NCBI GenBank assembly: GCA_011319805.1
Contig: SJRY01000057.1
Coordinates: 1-64,000, forward strand
DNA: 64,000 nucleotides
Reading direction: 5' to 3'
Origin: Macrocybe gigantea
Taxonomy: Eukaryota; Basidiomycota; Agaricomycetes; Agaricales; Callistosporiaceae
Shown here: piece after piece, positions 47,064 through 60,275 of the stretch
How positions within the stretch are numbered: the stretch's first letter is position 1
Layout: every line of letters starts with the position of its first letter
The notes under the pieces: generated by a model
Told to the model about the DNA's origin: nothing
Seen by the model: the letters and a program-made list of their open reading frames with translations, nothing else
Database searches by the model: none
Made by a program: the position numbers and the translations under genes

Positions 47064-48325
47064 ATGTCCACACCGCCCCGTTCAGCGTCCCCAAGCCTGG
47101 CAAACCCGCCCAACGGCGCACCCCTCAGCGAGTCTCAGGCCTCTTCCGCGTCCCCCGAGCCCAGAAAACCCACCATCGAACGCCCTGTTGTCCCTCCGCC
47201 TCAGAAGGACGAGAAACCAGCAGGCGTCGAGGCCCTTCTTAACCAGGAGGAAGGAGACAAGCTTGCCGAGCCACAGCCCATCCAACCCGACAAGCTCGCC
47301 ACGCCTCAGCTCGTCCCGGAGGCCAAGAAAGAGGAAAAGCTCCCCGAGCCACAGCCAGAGCAGCCCGTCGAGGCGCCCGTAAAGGTCAAAGAAGAAGAGA
47401 CGCCACCTTCCGAAACTCAACAGCAGCCGCTGGAAGCGGCGCCGTCGTCGCGAGCAGGACAACCTAGCAACGAGTCCCTCGGGTGGTTGCCCGCGACCGA
47501 CGAGACGCCTGTCGAGGCTGATGTTGCCAGGAAAGGCTCCATTCTCAAAGGCGGCCCGCAGCAGCAACAGCAACGACAACAACAGGAAGAGCAGATACAA
47601 GAGATGCAAAGGTCCACTTCGCTCTCCAGGCGGAGTTTCTTCACCGGCCCCGAGGGAACACCCGTCGAGGGCTCCACCTTCATGTATGGAGCTGGCACTA
47701 CCGGTCCCGGCGTCAAAATCGAACCAACTGAAGAATTAAGCAGCAGAGCCGCAAACGCCGATGCCAATCTATCACCTAAAGAGAAGAACAAGATCGCCAA
47801 GGTGGAAGGTGAGACGTCTCAGATTTCTTTTATGAGCGGCCCCGCCCATCCTGCGTGCAGCTAAAGAAGGCAGAAAGCTGTCCAAGATAATACTTGAAGA
47901 AGGTAAAGCAGAGAGAGAAGCTCTGGCCGTCGCTATAAACGAACTCGGCGAGCTTCAGAAGCTCCAGAAGGTCTCCGTCAAGGTCGAAATTTCCCGGCTT
48001 CTTGACAGTCTGCTATCTCATCTTCCTAATGCAGAATGAGGCAAAAGCTTTCTCCGTCCATACCAGGGTGCTTGCCGATTTTCGCAAGGAACAAACCAGT
48101 TTCTTAGCGGCTCGCGCCAAGTTTGAAGCCGCAGAATCCAGGTTACGTTCAGATGAGGAGACGTTGGAGAGCGTCAGGCAAGCTGCCAGGGAGACCACGG
48201 AGAGGTTACAAGGCAAGTCCCAGGAAGTCGAAAGCCTCCGAGCCATGTTCAGCGTTGACGAGCGGGAGAGGGCCACGAGACTGAAGGAGATCAATAATAA
48301 GGGTAAGAACAAGCTCTGGTGGTAA
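47064..48325 (+). CDS. Pro/Glu-rich protein with C-terminal coiled coil
   Basis: Unrecognised. The first exon encodes MSTPPRSASPSLANPPNGAP and about 240 residues rich in Pro, Glu, Gln and Lys, with Lys-Glu-Pro repeats (EEKLPEPQPEQPVEAPVKVK) and a polyGln stretch. Two introns (about 47811-47861, 47980-48032) lead to a helical C-terminus: KEGRKLSKIILEEGKAEREA, LAVAINELGELQKLQKVSVK, then NEAKAFSVHTRVLADFRKEQ, AARAKFEAAESRLRSDEETL and ERERATRLKEINNKGKNKLW. The last 130 residues should form a long coiled coil. I prefer 47064 over the in-frame ATG at 46989, which lies only 16 bp after the GPX stop. Function unknown; a structural or scaffold role is plausible. Confidence 0.68.
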
Positions 48326-48578
48326 GAGGTTTGGACCGCCAAAGACGACCGGGTCTTTTTTTCCCTCCCTTTCCGTTATACCTCATATAATCCGAATGAT
48401 ATTCTCCTTGAAAGGCTCGAATTTTATTGACTCCACTGTAATGTACTCTATGGTATATCTTGTCACAATCTTGTAATTATACATCCCACGAACAGAAAGG
48501 GCACATGTACCTTTTTTTTTGTACATCGTACAGTCTGCACTCCCGGCCCTCCTAATCACGATGAATAGATAAAGAATC

Positions 48579-50186
48579 CTAGAAGTCACCAGTGACTCTT
48601 CGTTCCTCGTCGACAAGGATTTCCTGTCTGTCGGGGTATAAGGCGCTTACAACTTCTCGCTCGATCCAGACTTGTTCCTCGGCCTCCGACTGAGCAACGG
48701 GTGTCAGGGTATAGTGGATCGAGAGCGCAGACAGTACACCGTTATACGCATGAGATATTCCTGTAAGAGACGCACGGGATGTCAATGCATCAGTAATCAA
48801 AAAAAAAAGGGAAAGAGCGCCATGCCTGTGTCTATAATGATAATCTTGCCGCCACATCTCGAAACGATGCCTGTAAAATTGGGCGTGTGTCCCATGATCA
48901 TGCGTCGAGTCCCTGTCTTGGCCAGCACAGCATCTACACCCTTGCACACCTTCTCATCGCTGTCTAGTGCCCATCCTCTGTACCACACTGGGCCATTCGC
49001 TTCGTACATGTCGTATTCTGCCTGCGTCACACCTAGGAAAGAAATTCAGAAAAAAAATTAAGGTCCCTATTGCCGTTCTCTCACTCGTTGGAAGCATAGG
49101 GTACGGATGTGGCGGATGCGGCGGAGGTTGCCGCCTTCTCTGCAGCTTGCGCAGTAGTGAGTCAGAGAGTTCATTGATGCGCGTCGGGAACGGCGTGAGA
49201 TCCCTGTACGTCGGCGAGAGGCCGCCGTGGACGAAGGATATAGCCGAATGCGACAGAGGTCCATCCACGTCACGATGAGTATTGTGTGAATTTTGCGAGG
49301 GAGGGGGAAAGGTGCGTTTGGTGGTCCAAGGGATGAGTGAAGCGGCAGCCGCGATGCTGTTGTATAGTTCCGAGCCCAAGAGCGACCGATTCGCCCCGTT
49401 GAGAGCACTTTTTGGCGATTGGCAACACTGCCAAAAGTCTTGATTTCCGATGGGTAGACGTATCTGCATTGTGAAAGAAGGAAAGAGGCAAAAAAAATTC
49501 AACAAGCTTGAATGCAACCAGAGAGATGCAAAGCTTGAAATTCACCTCCAGTCCCCTGAATCGGTAAAAATATGGTAAGTCGGGCGCATATGTGGTTACC
49601 TGGCGTAAACAACGAATGTACCTATTGCGTTCATCCATTCGTGATTTCCCAGGTGCAGGAGCACCGTCCCACCCGTCCGAGCGGCCTGTCCGTGCAGCTT
49701 GTCCATCCAATCAAACAACGCAATCGTATCGTCGCCCCTTGAGAGTGGAAGCGGATTAATTTCAACCAAGATCGTGATAAGAAAAGGTGCTTACCGATCG
49801 ATGATGTCCCCAGTCTGAACGAAAAAATCGGCATGGCCCGACCAGTCCCCGAACTCGTCCACCACACCCGAGAAATGCAGCACGCGTCGCGCGTTCGCGA
49901 GGTCGCCGTGCAGGTCTCCCACGGCGACAATGTGACGGATAAATGGCTGGGGCCAATTTGCGTGCGACGTTGCGCCCGCATGCTTATCGTCATTCACTTG
50001 GGTGTGGACGTGATGTTGTGTGGGGACGTCGGGGACTTTACCGCTGGACACGAATTCTGGATAGCGATGAGGTACCTTGTAAATCAGCCCGTGTATGTCA
50101 GACGTGTAGAGAATGACCAGAATAACGAAGGGAGGGAGGACGGCCGCCAGGAGAAATGTGCGGCCTGGTATCGACATGGAAAGCAC
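48579..50186 (-). CDS. Shewanella-like (SLP) protein phosphatase, membrane-anchored
   Basis: Metallophosphatase of the PPP superfamily, bacterial-like SLP branch. It starts MLSMSIPGRTFLLAAVLPPF and has one hydrophobic segment (FLLAAVLPPFVILVILYT), so the catalytic domain is probably lumenal or anchored. Metal-binding motifs: HIVAVGDLHGD, VQTGDIIDRG joined across an intron to DDTIALFDWMDKLHG, VLLHLGNHEWMNAIG, then after an intron the partner helices, ISFVHGGLSPTYRD, and RRMIMGHTPNFTGIVSRCGG. The C-terminus ends LVDEERRVTGDF. The middle part between introns (49270-49450) is not easily matched. The usual order GDxHG, GDxxDRG, GNHE, HGG, GH is complete, so an active enzyme is likely. It diverges from the hydrolase gene at 50407. 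Confidence 0.85.
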
Positions 50187-50406
50187 AGGCAGGTTTGGGA
50201 CGTTTCCATGTTAATGAGGCTGTTCCGGTGTTGTTTGGCATAAACCTCCGAAAATAATCATCGCCCATAAGCTTACCCAAGTTCGCGGGCTCGGTCGTGT
50301 CTGCTGACCCCGAGTACATACTTACATATCTAACCGGGCCTCTCAACGCTACCTATGTCAAATAAATTAACGTCCTGTATCTCCTTTCGCAAGACCTCAA
50401 TTCTCA

Positions 50407-52177
50407 ATGTTCGAGGTTCTATCCCGACTTGTCCGCGTTCGCGAACAGCCTGAACATGCACGCTTCCACTTTCCATCCAAATCGGTCCTCCTGACCGCCA
50501 GGAAAAGTCGAACGCGTATATTACGACGAGATGTCATAGAATCCAGCCAGGACTCTCAGGAAACGGAATGTATCACATTGCAGGAGCTGGTGGAAACGCA
50601 ATGTCCGAGTCTATTTAATGCCTATCGTCCACTTTGGTGGTTGTTCAAGTAAGTGCAATGCTTCACTGAAAACGAACACGAGTTGACGTGCCTTTCGATC
50701 AGCGGTCACCTTCAAACGATATACAACATTTTCGGGGATTTCTCAAAACAAGATCACATGTGGTACAACAGGCAGTACCTTCGCCTATCAGACGGCGGTA
50801 CCATGTAAGCATCACCGCCTCTACGATCTAATGTCTCCCTCCCTCCTGAACTCGCTCTCCATTAAAATGTAGAGGGCTTGATTTCACCCCCGTAGACTCC
50901 GCTAAACTCGCCGACGAGACACCCATCATCGTCGTCCAACATGGCCTTACAGGGGGTAAAACAACTGATGCAAATCTGTGCTTTTTCGTACCAGTTCTCA
51001 TCATCATTCATTGCAGGCTCACACGAGGCTTACTTGCGAGCAATTTTATCCACAGCCTGTAAACCGACTGAAGAAGGCGGCCTGGGTTATCGCGCTGTCA
51101 TTGTAACTTTTCGTGGATGTAAGTCTTGTTCCTTAGGGTCATAAATTCACCAATGTCACACATTAGCGATACACAGGCGCAGGCGTTCCCATCACCAGCC
51201 CGCGACTTTACACTGCCGGTCACACCGACGATCTGCGTCAGGCACTGATTTACATATCACATCGGTTTCCTCGAGCGCCACTGCTCGGACTCGGGTTCTC
51301 CTTAGGTGCCAACATATTGACCAGATATGTTGCAGAAGAGGGTGATCGATGTCGACTATCATCGGCCTTCGTTCTGTCCTGTGTGAGTCGCTATGAAACA
51401 TGTTGACGATTGAAACTCTGAAAAGATTGATGAAGCCTTGAACACAAACAGCCTTGGGATTTGGAAAAGAATGGCTATGCGTGAGTCGGAATCTCCGTTT
51501 CCCGGATACTGTCTCATGGCTCACTCATTACCTTTGTTTGCAGATTGGAAGGCACTTTCGTCGGAAAGAATATCTGGGCGAGAGGAATGGGACACAACTT
51601 CCTCAGACTGATCAGAAGGCATCAAAAATCACTGGCCGCTGACCCAACTCTGCCAATCTCCTCGGCTGTTAGTTCGGCGCTGGCACTCCGTTATCCGACT
51701 CTGAGCCAATTTGATGATGCATTCACGAGGTTAATTGGCGACAACGATCCCCCTTTCCCTTTCCCGTCAGTCGCCCTATACTACCGATGGGCGTCCAGCC
51801 ATCACGTCGTCGATGATATCAAAATCCCTTTCTTGGCTATCAATGCCGAAGATGATCCTGTCACTATCCATGCACCCATGGACGGCAACGGCAATCCGAA
51901 TGTGGTGATGATTTTGACGAAGACTGGCGGCCACCTCGGATGGTTCCAGTCCGGACAGGACAAACAGGAACGCTGGACCACGAAGCCTGCGATTGAGTGG
52001 TTCAAGGCGATGGCAGAATACGCCGTTCATCCTCGGCCCAAGACAGCAGAGGTAATTGAGGACGAAGACGGGTTCCTCAGCGAAGCGGATCGAAGCCATC
52101 TTGGATGCCGTCCAATAGAAGGAGGAGGGTTGATCGATGGGAATGCTGGCAATTTAAATTTGGTGAAACGAATCTAA
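50407..52177 (+). CDS. Alpha/beta hydrolase, EMB8/Eht1-Eeb1-type
   Basis: AB-hydrolase of the family of yeast YMR210W, Eht1 and Eeb1 (esterases/ethyl-ester synthases acting on medium-chain acyl groups or monoacylglycerol). Seven or so introns. Order: LFNAYRPLWWLFNGHLQTIY, RQYLRLSDGGTIGLDFTPVD, TPIIVVQHGLTGGSHEAYLR, GLGYRAVIVTFRGCAGVPIT, SPRLYTAGHTDDLRQALIYI, the nucleophile elbow GLGFSLGANILTRYV (Ser), FVLSCPWDL, NIWARGMGHNFLRLIRRH, the acid in FLAINAEDDPV and the His in KTGGHLGWFQS. All three catalytic residues are present. The C-terminal tail of about 60 residues is less conserved. Substrate is inferred only from family. Confidence 0.88.
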
Positions 52178-52880
52178 GGTCTTTGGATAATTGGATTCAA
52201 GGGTGACTCTACGTTGTTGTTCCAGAGCTAAACCCCAACACATTAGGGCCGAAGCCACTGGCTGTCACTCCACTGTGGACACGTGTACATTCATCCGAGA
52301 TTATTGGCACACCATTCTCTCGGCCGACCTTCCAGCTCTTGGTCTGCTTCTATTCGTTGCATAGGACAGCATTTGTTATGACTACGGCAGTGACCTGGGT
52401 GAATCTGCCGATGGCATTGAAATTCCGATTACTTCGGGGAAGGCAGCTGGATACCCTAAACATCTTACACATCTCTTGAAGATTATAGAACACAATCTAC
52501 ATATCATACATGTGCAAGATTTCGAGTCGAGGTTCAGCATATAGCATTGGAACCTTTTAGCAACTGCTCTTGAGCTCTCGACGCCTCACTATTCTGCATG
52601 GGAACCAAACGGTGATAAAATCCTGTCTGGAATCGTCCGGCCAATCAGTATCCGTAAGATGAACTGTGCTACGCACCCGTTGAATCCCGTACACGATTGG
52701 TGCGATGATAGGTACTGTTGCGTTCTAGCTTATGACACGTAAATACTGAATGAGACGCAAATGCGTACTGGATATCGTTGTGAAGTCCACTTGCATTGAT
52801 CAGAAAACAGGCCGAAGCAATATCAGCGCTGGAGAACGGGTTTGCAAACGAGATAACCAACTAGGACAGCAACAAAGTAC
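52178..52880. other. Intergenic, nothing recognised
   Basis: AT-richer DNA between the hydrolase gene and the membrane-protein cluster. Short frames near 52380-52480 (plus) and 52669-52860 (minus) have no motif. The minus frame directly follows the truncated membrane-protein exon and may be its eroded remainder. Confidence 0.45.
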
Positions 52881-53144
52881 TCACGTCAGTGGCGTGGTAT
52901 ATATCAGAACCCCTTGAACAGCGCACAGCGCGTACGGAGGCTCAGCTCCGAATTGGTGGCCCAGACGCAGTAGGCTTGAAACTGAGAACAACAACCACGA
53001 GCCTGTGAAGATATACCATATCTTCTCACGAATAATGGCGGACGATAAGATGGCGGTGACCAGCACTGCCAAGTTTAAGAGTGTGCCAGATACACCAAGG
53101 AAGTCAAACATGACAATCGCCCGCACGTCGGACTCCGCTGCCAT
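52881..53144 (-). pseudogene. Truncated copy of the multi-pass membrane protein
   Basis: First-exon-like piece, MAAESDVRAIVMFDFLGVSG, LLNLAVLVTAILSSAIIREK, WYIFTGSWLLFSVSSLLRLG, HQFGAEPPYALCAVQGVLIY and TTPLT. It aligns position by position with exon 1 of the gene starting at 54915 (LLLGHQ...PPFSLCLFQAMTVYATPPT). Two or three hydrophobic segments are visible. A good donor (GTGAGT) follows, but no matching second exon is found downstream, so I regard it as a truncated copy. It could instead be a short gene with unrecognised exons. Confidence 0.5.
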
Positions 53145-53549
53145 AGCCAGGCATTGATAATTTAAAAGACCTAGCCGGAGGAAAGGATAGGATGTTTGTC
53201 TCTTACCCTGCTTTCGCTCTTATAACAGCCTGGTTTAATCAGTATCCCAAATCATAACCATCGAAAGCAATCAACGTAGGCACACAGTAGTGATCTATGT
53301 TTTATGCTGTGCTCATCCTTGGACTTTGCTGCGTTGTGACATCGACGGCGTTTCATAATTTGATCAACTTGAAAAGTAGACGTGGTCACCCCACGGCTGT
53401 TCCCATGTCCTGTGCAAATGATTCACAGTATTCGGATTCAAAAGCGCCGGTGACAGCATCATCTAATCGTGCAAAATACCGTATCTTAGGGAACCATGAC
53501 CTTGTGGCGCCCAGTTAGAACTGAAGAAAGCCTTGCAATTCCAAGTTTA
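53145..53549. other. Spacer between membrane-protein copies
   Basis: A plus-strand frame (53297-53518) starts with a hydrophobic run (MFYAVLILGLCCVVTSTAFH) but has no relatives I recognise. No other feature. Confidence 0.4.
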
Positions 53550-54915
53550 TGGTTACAAAACTGAGCTAGCTGGTGGTGCGCGTGAATAGCCGCAATTCTC
53601 TGATGTCCTGTGAGGATTAAGTCTATAAATTCTAGAAAATCTTGGCAAAACTGAAAGTTGCATACCTTCGAAGAGCCAAAAATTATGGCCGTGACAAGGG
53701 GCGCTAGTTTTCGCACAAGTTATTTGTAGGACATGGCCAGCACTAAACAAATGCCCACATGCTGAACATGCCACACTCCAACCAGCCAACGACGGCGATG
53801 GCAACATCCTCGTCAGGGAGTATATGGTCAAGCTAAGGAAGTGTAAGCTCGGACGGAAAGTATAGATGATCTACTCACATTGCGACGCCGCATTCCAGCA
53901 AAGTTAATATAAATAGTCGGGCGGCATCTGATAGTGGAGGCAACGAACGGGATAGGACAACGTCAGCGTCCTTGTAGGACCGCCGACTGCGGTACAGGAA
54001 GGTCATTGTCCAGACTATATCAAGCGGAATTTCGGGCGTGAAAATCTTACGGATGGAGGTCAACGTACCCTGCACCGCAACAACGACGATAATACATGAT
54101 AAAAGGATGGCCGAGTTGATAGCAATTCTAGAATATGACGGATATGTCCCCAACTGGGAATGTCAGGAGAAAAAATCACGGACGGTGCTGTAAACGATCT
54201 TGACAAAGTGCAGTAGAAATGATAGGGGACGACGTCGACTGGAACAGCGGCACGATTTCGGGTCCCGACCTGGTGAGCACCATAAGTTACTAAACGCCAG
54301 ACTCGACTTGTAGAGAAACCTACCAACAGTATTTCAGTGCAAATACCCAAAAAGACGATCCACGGTGCTATCACAAGCTAGGTTTCGATCCTTGAGCACG
54401 TTGTCTGACACTGAAGCGTCATGACATACTGCATTGGCTTGTCTAGGGGTCAAGGGTTTATACTTGTCCTGAAGTATGCCGTACGTTTCGAAATAGATCT
54501 GTCCGAGAGGTTCAGCCGGGGCTTTTGAAGGTAAAGATGTTCTTACATAGATGGAAAAGCACGTGAATGCCACCCCAAATCTAGGACATCATGTCAAAGA
54601 TGTTCGGACATGAAGAGAACAGGCGTACGTTGGAGGCGTCGCGTACACTGTCATGGCCTGAAACAGGCACAACGAAAATGGTGGTTGTGTATCCTTCTGG
54701 TGGCCAAGCAAGAGTACATTGGATATTGAATACGCCAAGCTTGCACCGATGACGCCGAACCACACTCTCGGGCGCGCAAGTTTGCGTGAGAGGAGACAGC
54801 ATACAAACAACAGAGCGTTGAAGATAATCCCGAGCAGAGAAAAGGTGTCGAATAGAATGACCTGGTCGAGATGGAGAACGGGTTCAGAGCCTATCGTGCT
54901 GGTGGTGGGTGGCAT
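53550..54915 (-). CDS. Multi-pass membrane protein of an agaricomycete orphan family
   Basis: Predicted seven-pass-like membrane protein of unknown function. Exon 1: MPPTTSTIGSEPVLHLDQVI, FDTFSLLGIIFNALLFVCCL, RPRVWFGVIGASLAYSISNV, LLLGHQKDTQPPFSLCLFQA and MTVYATPPT. After introns: FGVAFTCFSIYVRTSLPSKA; APWIVFLGICTEILLVGFST; SRVWRLVTYGAHQVGTRNRA; AINSAILLSCIIVVVAVQGT; IPLDIVWTMTFLYRSRRS; LSDAARLFILTLLECGVAM. The layout (short exons, each with one or two hydrophobic helices, and an HQ...PP..LC loop after helix 3) recalls fungal GPCR-like proteins, but no receptor motif is diagnostic. The 3' end is not fixed; the stop may lie anywhere from 53550 to 53750. Neighbouring partial copies indicate local duplication. 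Confidence 0.55.
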
Positions 54916-55602
54916 GCCACGAGAACATGAATTGGATAGGATACTGTGCCTTGGAGCTCCCAGAAGATATCCTATATGCTGTTTTGCGAAGAACCGAGCT
55001 GCAGTTGATGTTTCAAAGTCATCGCGATGCAACGATGAACAGATTGTGCAATGATCTGTCGTACGGCCTCATTCTGATATTCCACAGATGATCATAAAAT
55101 CATAAAGTTTGGACGCTGTGAGGCACGTGATGCATGACGTCAGGGATAGCCAAGCCGAGAACTTGGCATGTCTCAGTACCGTGACGAAGGCTTCGCGCAT
55201 ATATAAATCGATTGGTCATGCTTGCAACGCGGACTCTTTATCGCCTTTTTTCAAGGACACCCAAACATGCCATCCTTCATCGCCCCGGCAGTGGTCTTGC
55301 GGCGAGCACCAGTTGCGGCTCGATATGCGTACTTTCGAAAAGTTGTCATGAGGTGCGTGCGCGCATTTGCGGAATATGAACGGCTCTGACCTTGTCCAGG
55401 CCTTACACGAGGTAATTTAAGCTTTCTTGATGCCGACTATTCTTGCGGTTGACAAGCACCTCCAGCACAATGCATGACAATGATCCTGAGGTTTGTGAGC
55501 ATTGATCCACTCGCAAGAGACATACGGGCGAACATGTAACTTTGCCAGGTGCTGGAAACGGAGAAGCGGAGAAATCTTTCAAGGAAAGAATCTGAGGCGA
55601 CT
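54916..55602. other. Intergenic, nothing recognised
   Basis: Contains the upstream region of the membrane-protein gene. A CACGTG occurs near 55126. Short plus-strand frames (54909-55091, 55109-55351) carry no motif. Confidence 0.4.
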
Positions 55603-55993
55603 TATCCCCATCCGAACGCACCAGGCTGGAACGAAACTTTGGCAAGCGTCTCCGAGGCTGAAGTGAAGGTCGGGACCTGTAAAGCTACAGTGGGAATGTT
55701 GTTCACATGCATCACCTCAGGCGGACAGAGATCCAGTAGACTTCCCGGCTGATGAGCTCCAAGCACGGACGGTCGAGTACGTCCGAACACGCTATAATCC
55801 AGACGATCGTTTGGGTCCAACAACGGCCGATTATACACGAGATGAAGTTTCTGGTCCACTGAAGAGCGCGTTGGGTCATGAAGAGCAGGACATTGAAGAA
55901 ACCGTCGTCAGGAAGATTCACAAAGAGAAAACCGTCCAAAAAGATGAGATGAAGGGCGCTTGAAAGTCTAATATGCGCAGACCTGCATAACAT
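55603..55993 (-). pseudogene. Decayed third copy of the membrane-protein family
   Basis: In two minus-strand frames pieces resemble exon 1 of the gene starting at 54915: ALHLIFLDGFLFVNLPDDGF, FFNVLLFMTQRALQWTRNFI and then, in a shifted frame, VLGAHQPGSLLDLCPPEVMH. The LGHQ...LC...PP loop can be followed but the frame changes between. Similarity is weak and judged by eye. Confidence 0.35.
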
Positions 55994-56265
55994 GTACCAT
56001 AGTCTTGTTTCTCGTCCGTGTCATCTTATAACGTGTATAATTATTCTCACCTGTAACGTAACGACCACTGATCATTTGCGTCTCACAGCGGAATCATGAT
56101 ACAGAAAGTCATCTCGGTATTTGGCGGAGGAAAATTGACAGGAAAGAAATTGTCGCGCGTGAGTCGAGAAGGATATGTAGAATATAAGAATGCAGCTTGA
56201 GGGGCAAGTGTCCCTTAATGAACGGGTACATGTATGTCTGTACGGTATTAACGAACATTTCTCGC

Positions 56266-57545
<1,280 letters not shown>

Positions 57546-57674
57546 GGTGAGCGTCTAGAGTATGGTCTGTTGGCGAGCGATGAATATGCAAACTGCTTTG
57601 TTCGAGTCTGATGTGGAGTCCGATGTGTCACAGTCACGCTTCACTGATTGCCCACCGACGCGTATTCACCAACC

Positions 57675-59897
57675 ATGGCACAGCAACAGCAGCAGGCCGT
57701 GTATGCCACAGACGAGTACGGTCGTCCGTTTATCATTGTCCGCGAACAGGCCAAGAAGACGAGAAGCCATGGAATTGAAGCTATCAAGGTCGGTCCTCGT
57801 CCCATCAAAGGCCCAAACCATCCTTTCTAACAATTCTTCTAGTCTCATATCCTTGCCGCAAAAACGGTCGCGAACATTATCAGGACTTCCCTGGGTCCTC
57901 GAGGTGGACGATCGCTTCTCGATGACCTATCTGCAGACAGTTTTTCTGATTTACGCCATCTCAACTCAGGCTTGGACAAAATCCTAATATCTCCCGACGG
58001 AGACATCACAGTCACGAACGATGGCGCCACCATCCTCGGTCAAATGGAAGTCGAGCACCAGATCGCAAAACTTCTGGTGCAACTGTCTAAGAGCCAGGAT
58101 GATGAAATCGGAGACGGAACGACAGGCGTAGTTGGTGCGCCGCTGGTTTGCATGTGCCGCTTTGCTGGTCTCTCATCTCATTGCTTTTGGCAGTGCTTGC
58201 CGGTGCCTTGTTGGAACAGAGCGAAGCTTTGCTCGATCGCGGCATACATCCAATCAGAATCGCTGACGGATTCGATCGCGCATGCGCAGTGGCCGTAGCG
58301 GAGCTCGACCGCATTTCAGATCGTGTCGAGTATTCTAAAAGCAAGACAGAAAACCTGCTCAAAGCCTCCATGACGAGTCTCGGAAGCAAAATGTATGTCT
58401 AAAATGCGCGTTTTTTCAATTTTGATCTGTCCTCGAGCAGTGCTTCTACCGTCAGCGTGTCAAAGCAACTTGAGCACTTTGCGCAAATAGCCGTTGATGC
58501 CGTACTTACTGTCGCCGATCTCGAACGACGCGATGTTCCCTTCGACCTCATCAAAGTTGATGGCAAAGTAGGAGGTTCCCTCGCCGACACGACGCTAATA
58601 AAGGGCGTCCTCATCGACAAAGACATGTCACACCCTCAAATGCCCCATTCTGTCCAAGACGCACGCCTCGCCATTCTCACATGCCCCTTTGAACCACCTC
58701 GGCCAAAGACAAAACACAAGCTAGACATCACCAGCGTCGATGAATTCAAGAAGCTGAGAGACTATGAAAAGGAGAAATTTTCGGACATGATCAAGAGGGT
58801 GAAGGACACCGGTGCTAACCTTGTGATATGTCAGTGGGGCTTTGACGATGAAGCCAATCATTTGCTGATGCAAAATGATCTGCCCGCCGTGCGGTGGGTT
58901 GGCGGTCCCGAAATCGAGGTACCCTTATTTTCATTAATTAAGCTTGGCAACGAAGCTGACTGGCGTGCTACAAAGCTTATCGCGATTGCCACCCACGGCC
59001 GCATCGTCCCCCGCTTTGAAGACCTCTCACCAGAGAAGCTCGGCAAAGCCGGAATCGTTCGAGAGATTTCCTTCGGAACGACACGAGACAAGATGCTCGT
59101 GATTGAGGAATGCGCCAACACACGTGCCGTCACGATATTTGTCCGCGGAAGCAACAAGATGGTAAGCAATATTATGTGCTGACGCTCTGCGTGCTGGACT
59201 CTTATATGATGTACTTGTCAGATCGTGGACGAAGCCAAGCGTGCGCTGCATGACGCCCTTTGCGTAGTGAGGAATCTCGTCGTCGACAACAGAGTCGTGT
59301 ACGGTGGCGGGGCCGCAGACATGAGCTGTTCAATCGCGGTGTCCAAGACCGCGGACGAGGTATCTTCTCTCGGATTTTCCTCCCCATCTCTACAGTGACC
59401 AGCGGCATATGTGTAGATCCCATCAATCGAGCAATATGCCATGCGCGCCTTTGCTTCCGCCCTGGACGCCATTCCCCTTGCCTTGGCAGAGAACAGTGGT
59501 CTTTCACCTATTGAGACAGTTGCCGAGGTGAGAAGTCGGCAGATCAACGAGGGCAATTCGAGATTGGGTATAGACTGCACTGGGAAGGGCTACAATGGTT
59601 CGTGCCGTGATATTTGGTTTCTTTCTGGCACGACAGCCTGTTCACCGAGTGATACAGATATGAAGAAGCAATTCGTTTACGATCCGCTGATCTCAAAAAG
59701 ACAGCAGTACCTCTTAGCTACCCAGGTTTGTCAGCATGTATCTTCGAAAACCTGTCATCTTTGACTAATACCATTGGCTAGCTCGTTCGTGCGGTTCTCA
59801 AAATTGGTGCGTCTATCGTTCTCGTAAATGACCGACAGGTGTGCTGATTATGTTTGCTCTAGACGATGTCATCACGGCAGGTCAAGCAGAAGATTAA
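57675..59897 (+). CDS. CCT5: Chaperonin TCP-1 subunit epsilon
   Basis: Subunit of the eight-membered cytosolic chaperonin CCT/TRiC that folds actin, tubulin and WD40 proteins. Spliced: [80 protein letters not shown], the ATP motif [151 protein letters not shown], ending [19 protein letters not shown] and the GGG(A) loop are intact. One 57-nt intron (58919-58975) has no in-frame stop. No frameshift seen. Confidence 0.95.
58919..58975 (+). other. 57-nt stop-free intron in CCT5
   Basis: Phase-0 intron, GTACCC to ACAAAG, 19 codons long with no stop, containing a CTGAC branch site. Removing it restores the conserved GGPEIELIAIAT; keeping it would insert 19 residues in frame. Confidence 0.75.
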
Positions 59898-60275
59898 TTT
59901 TGTGGCATTTATCACATTTTCACCCATGGTCATCAAATATTGTGCGAACACTTATATTAGAACTAACGCAACAATACAAAAAAAAGAGAGACTATATACA
60001 AACAGTTGGCCCAAGGATCAGTTCCAAGTGTTCGCGCAATTGCGCGGCCGTACGTTAGATGATTTTGCACCACCATTTGCATAAGTCAAAGAAGCAGACC
60101 CTGAAAAGCAGACCGGACATAACAGTAAACGTTGAGGGGGGAAAGGGGCATGGGTCCAAAGCAAGAAGAGCAGGGGCAAGAGCAAGGCGTCAGGGTCCGG
60201 TCAGAGCGAGAGTAGGTCACGGTAAAAAGCAAGAGAATATCCTGATTGCCAAGAGGAAGCATGATCGGTTGTCAA
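59898..60275. other. Intergenic between convergent CCT5 and kinase
   Basis: 3' flank of CCT5 and of the kinase gene. Short frames (59828-60084, 60059-60328) have no motif. Nothing else seen. Confidence 0.45.
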
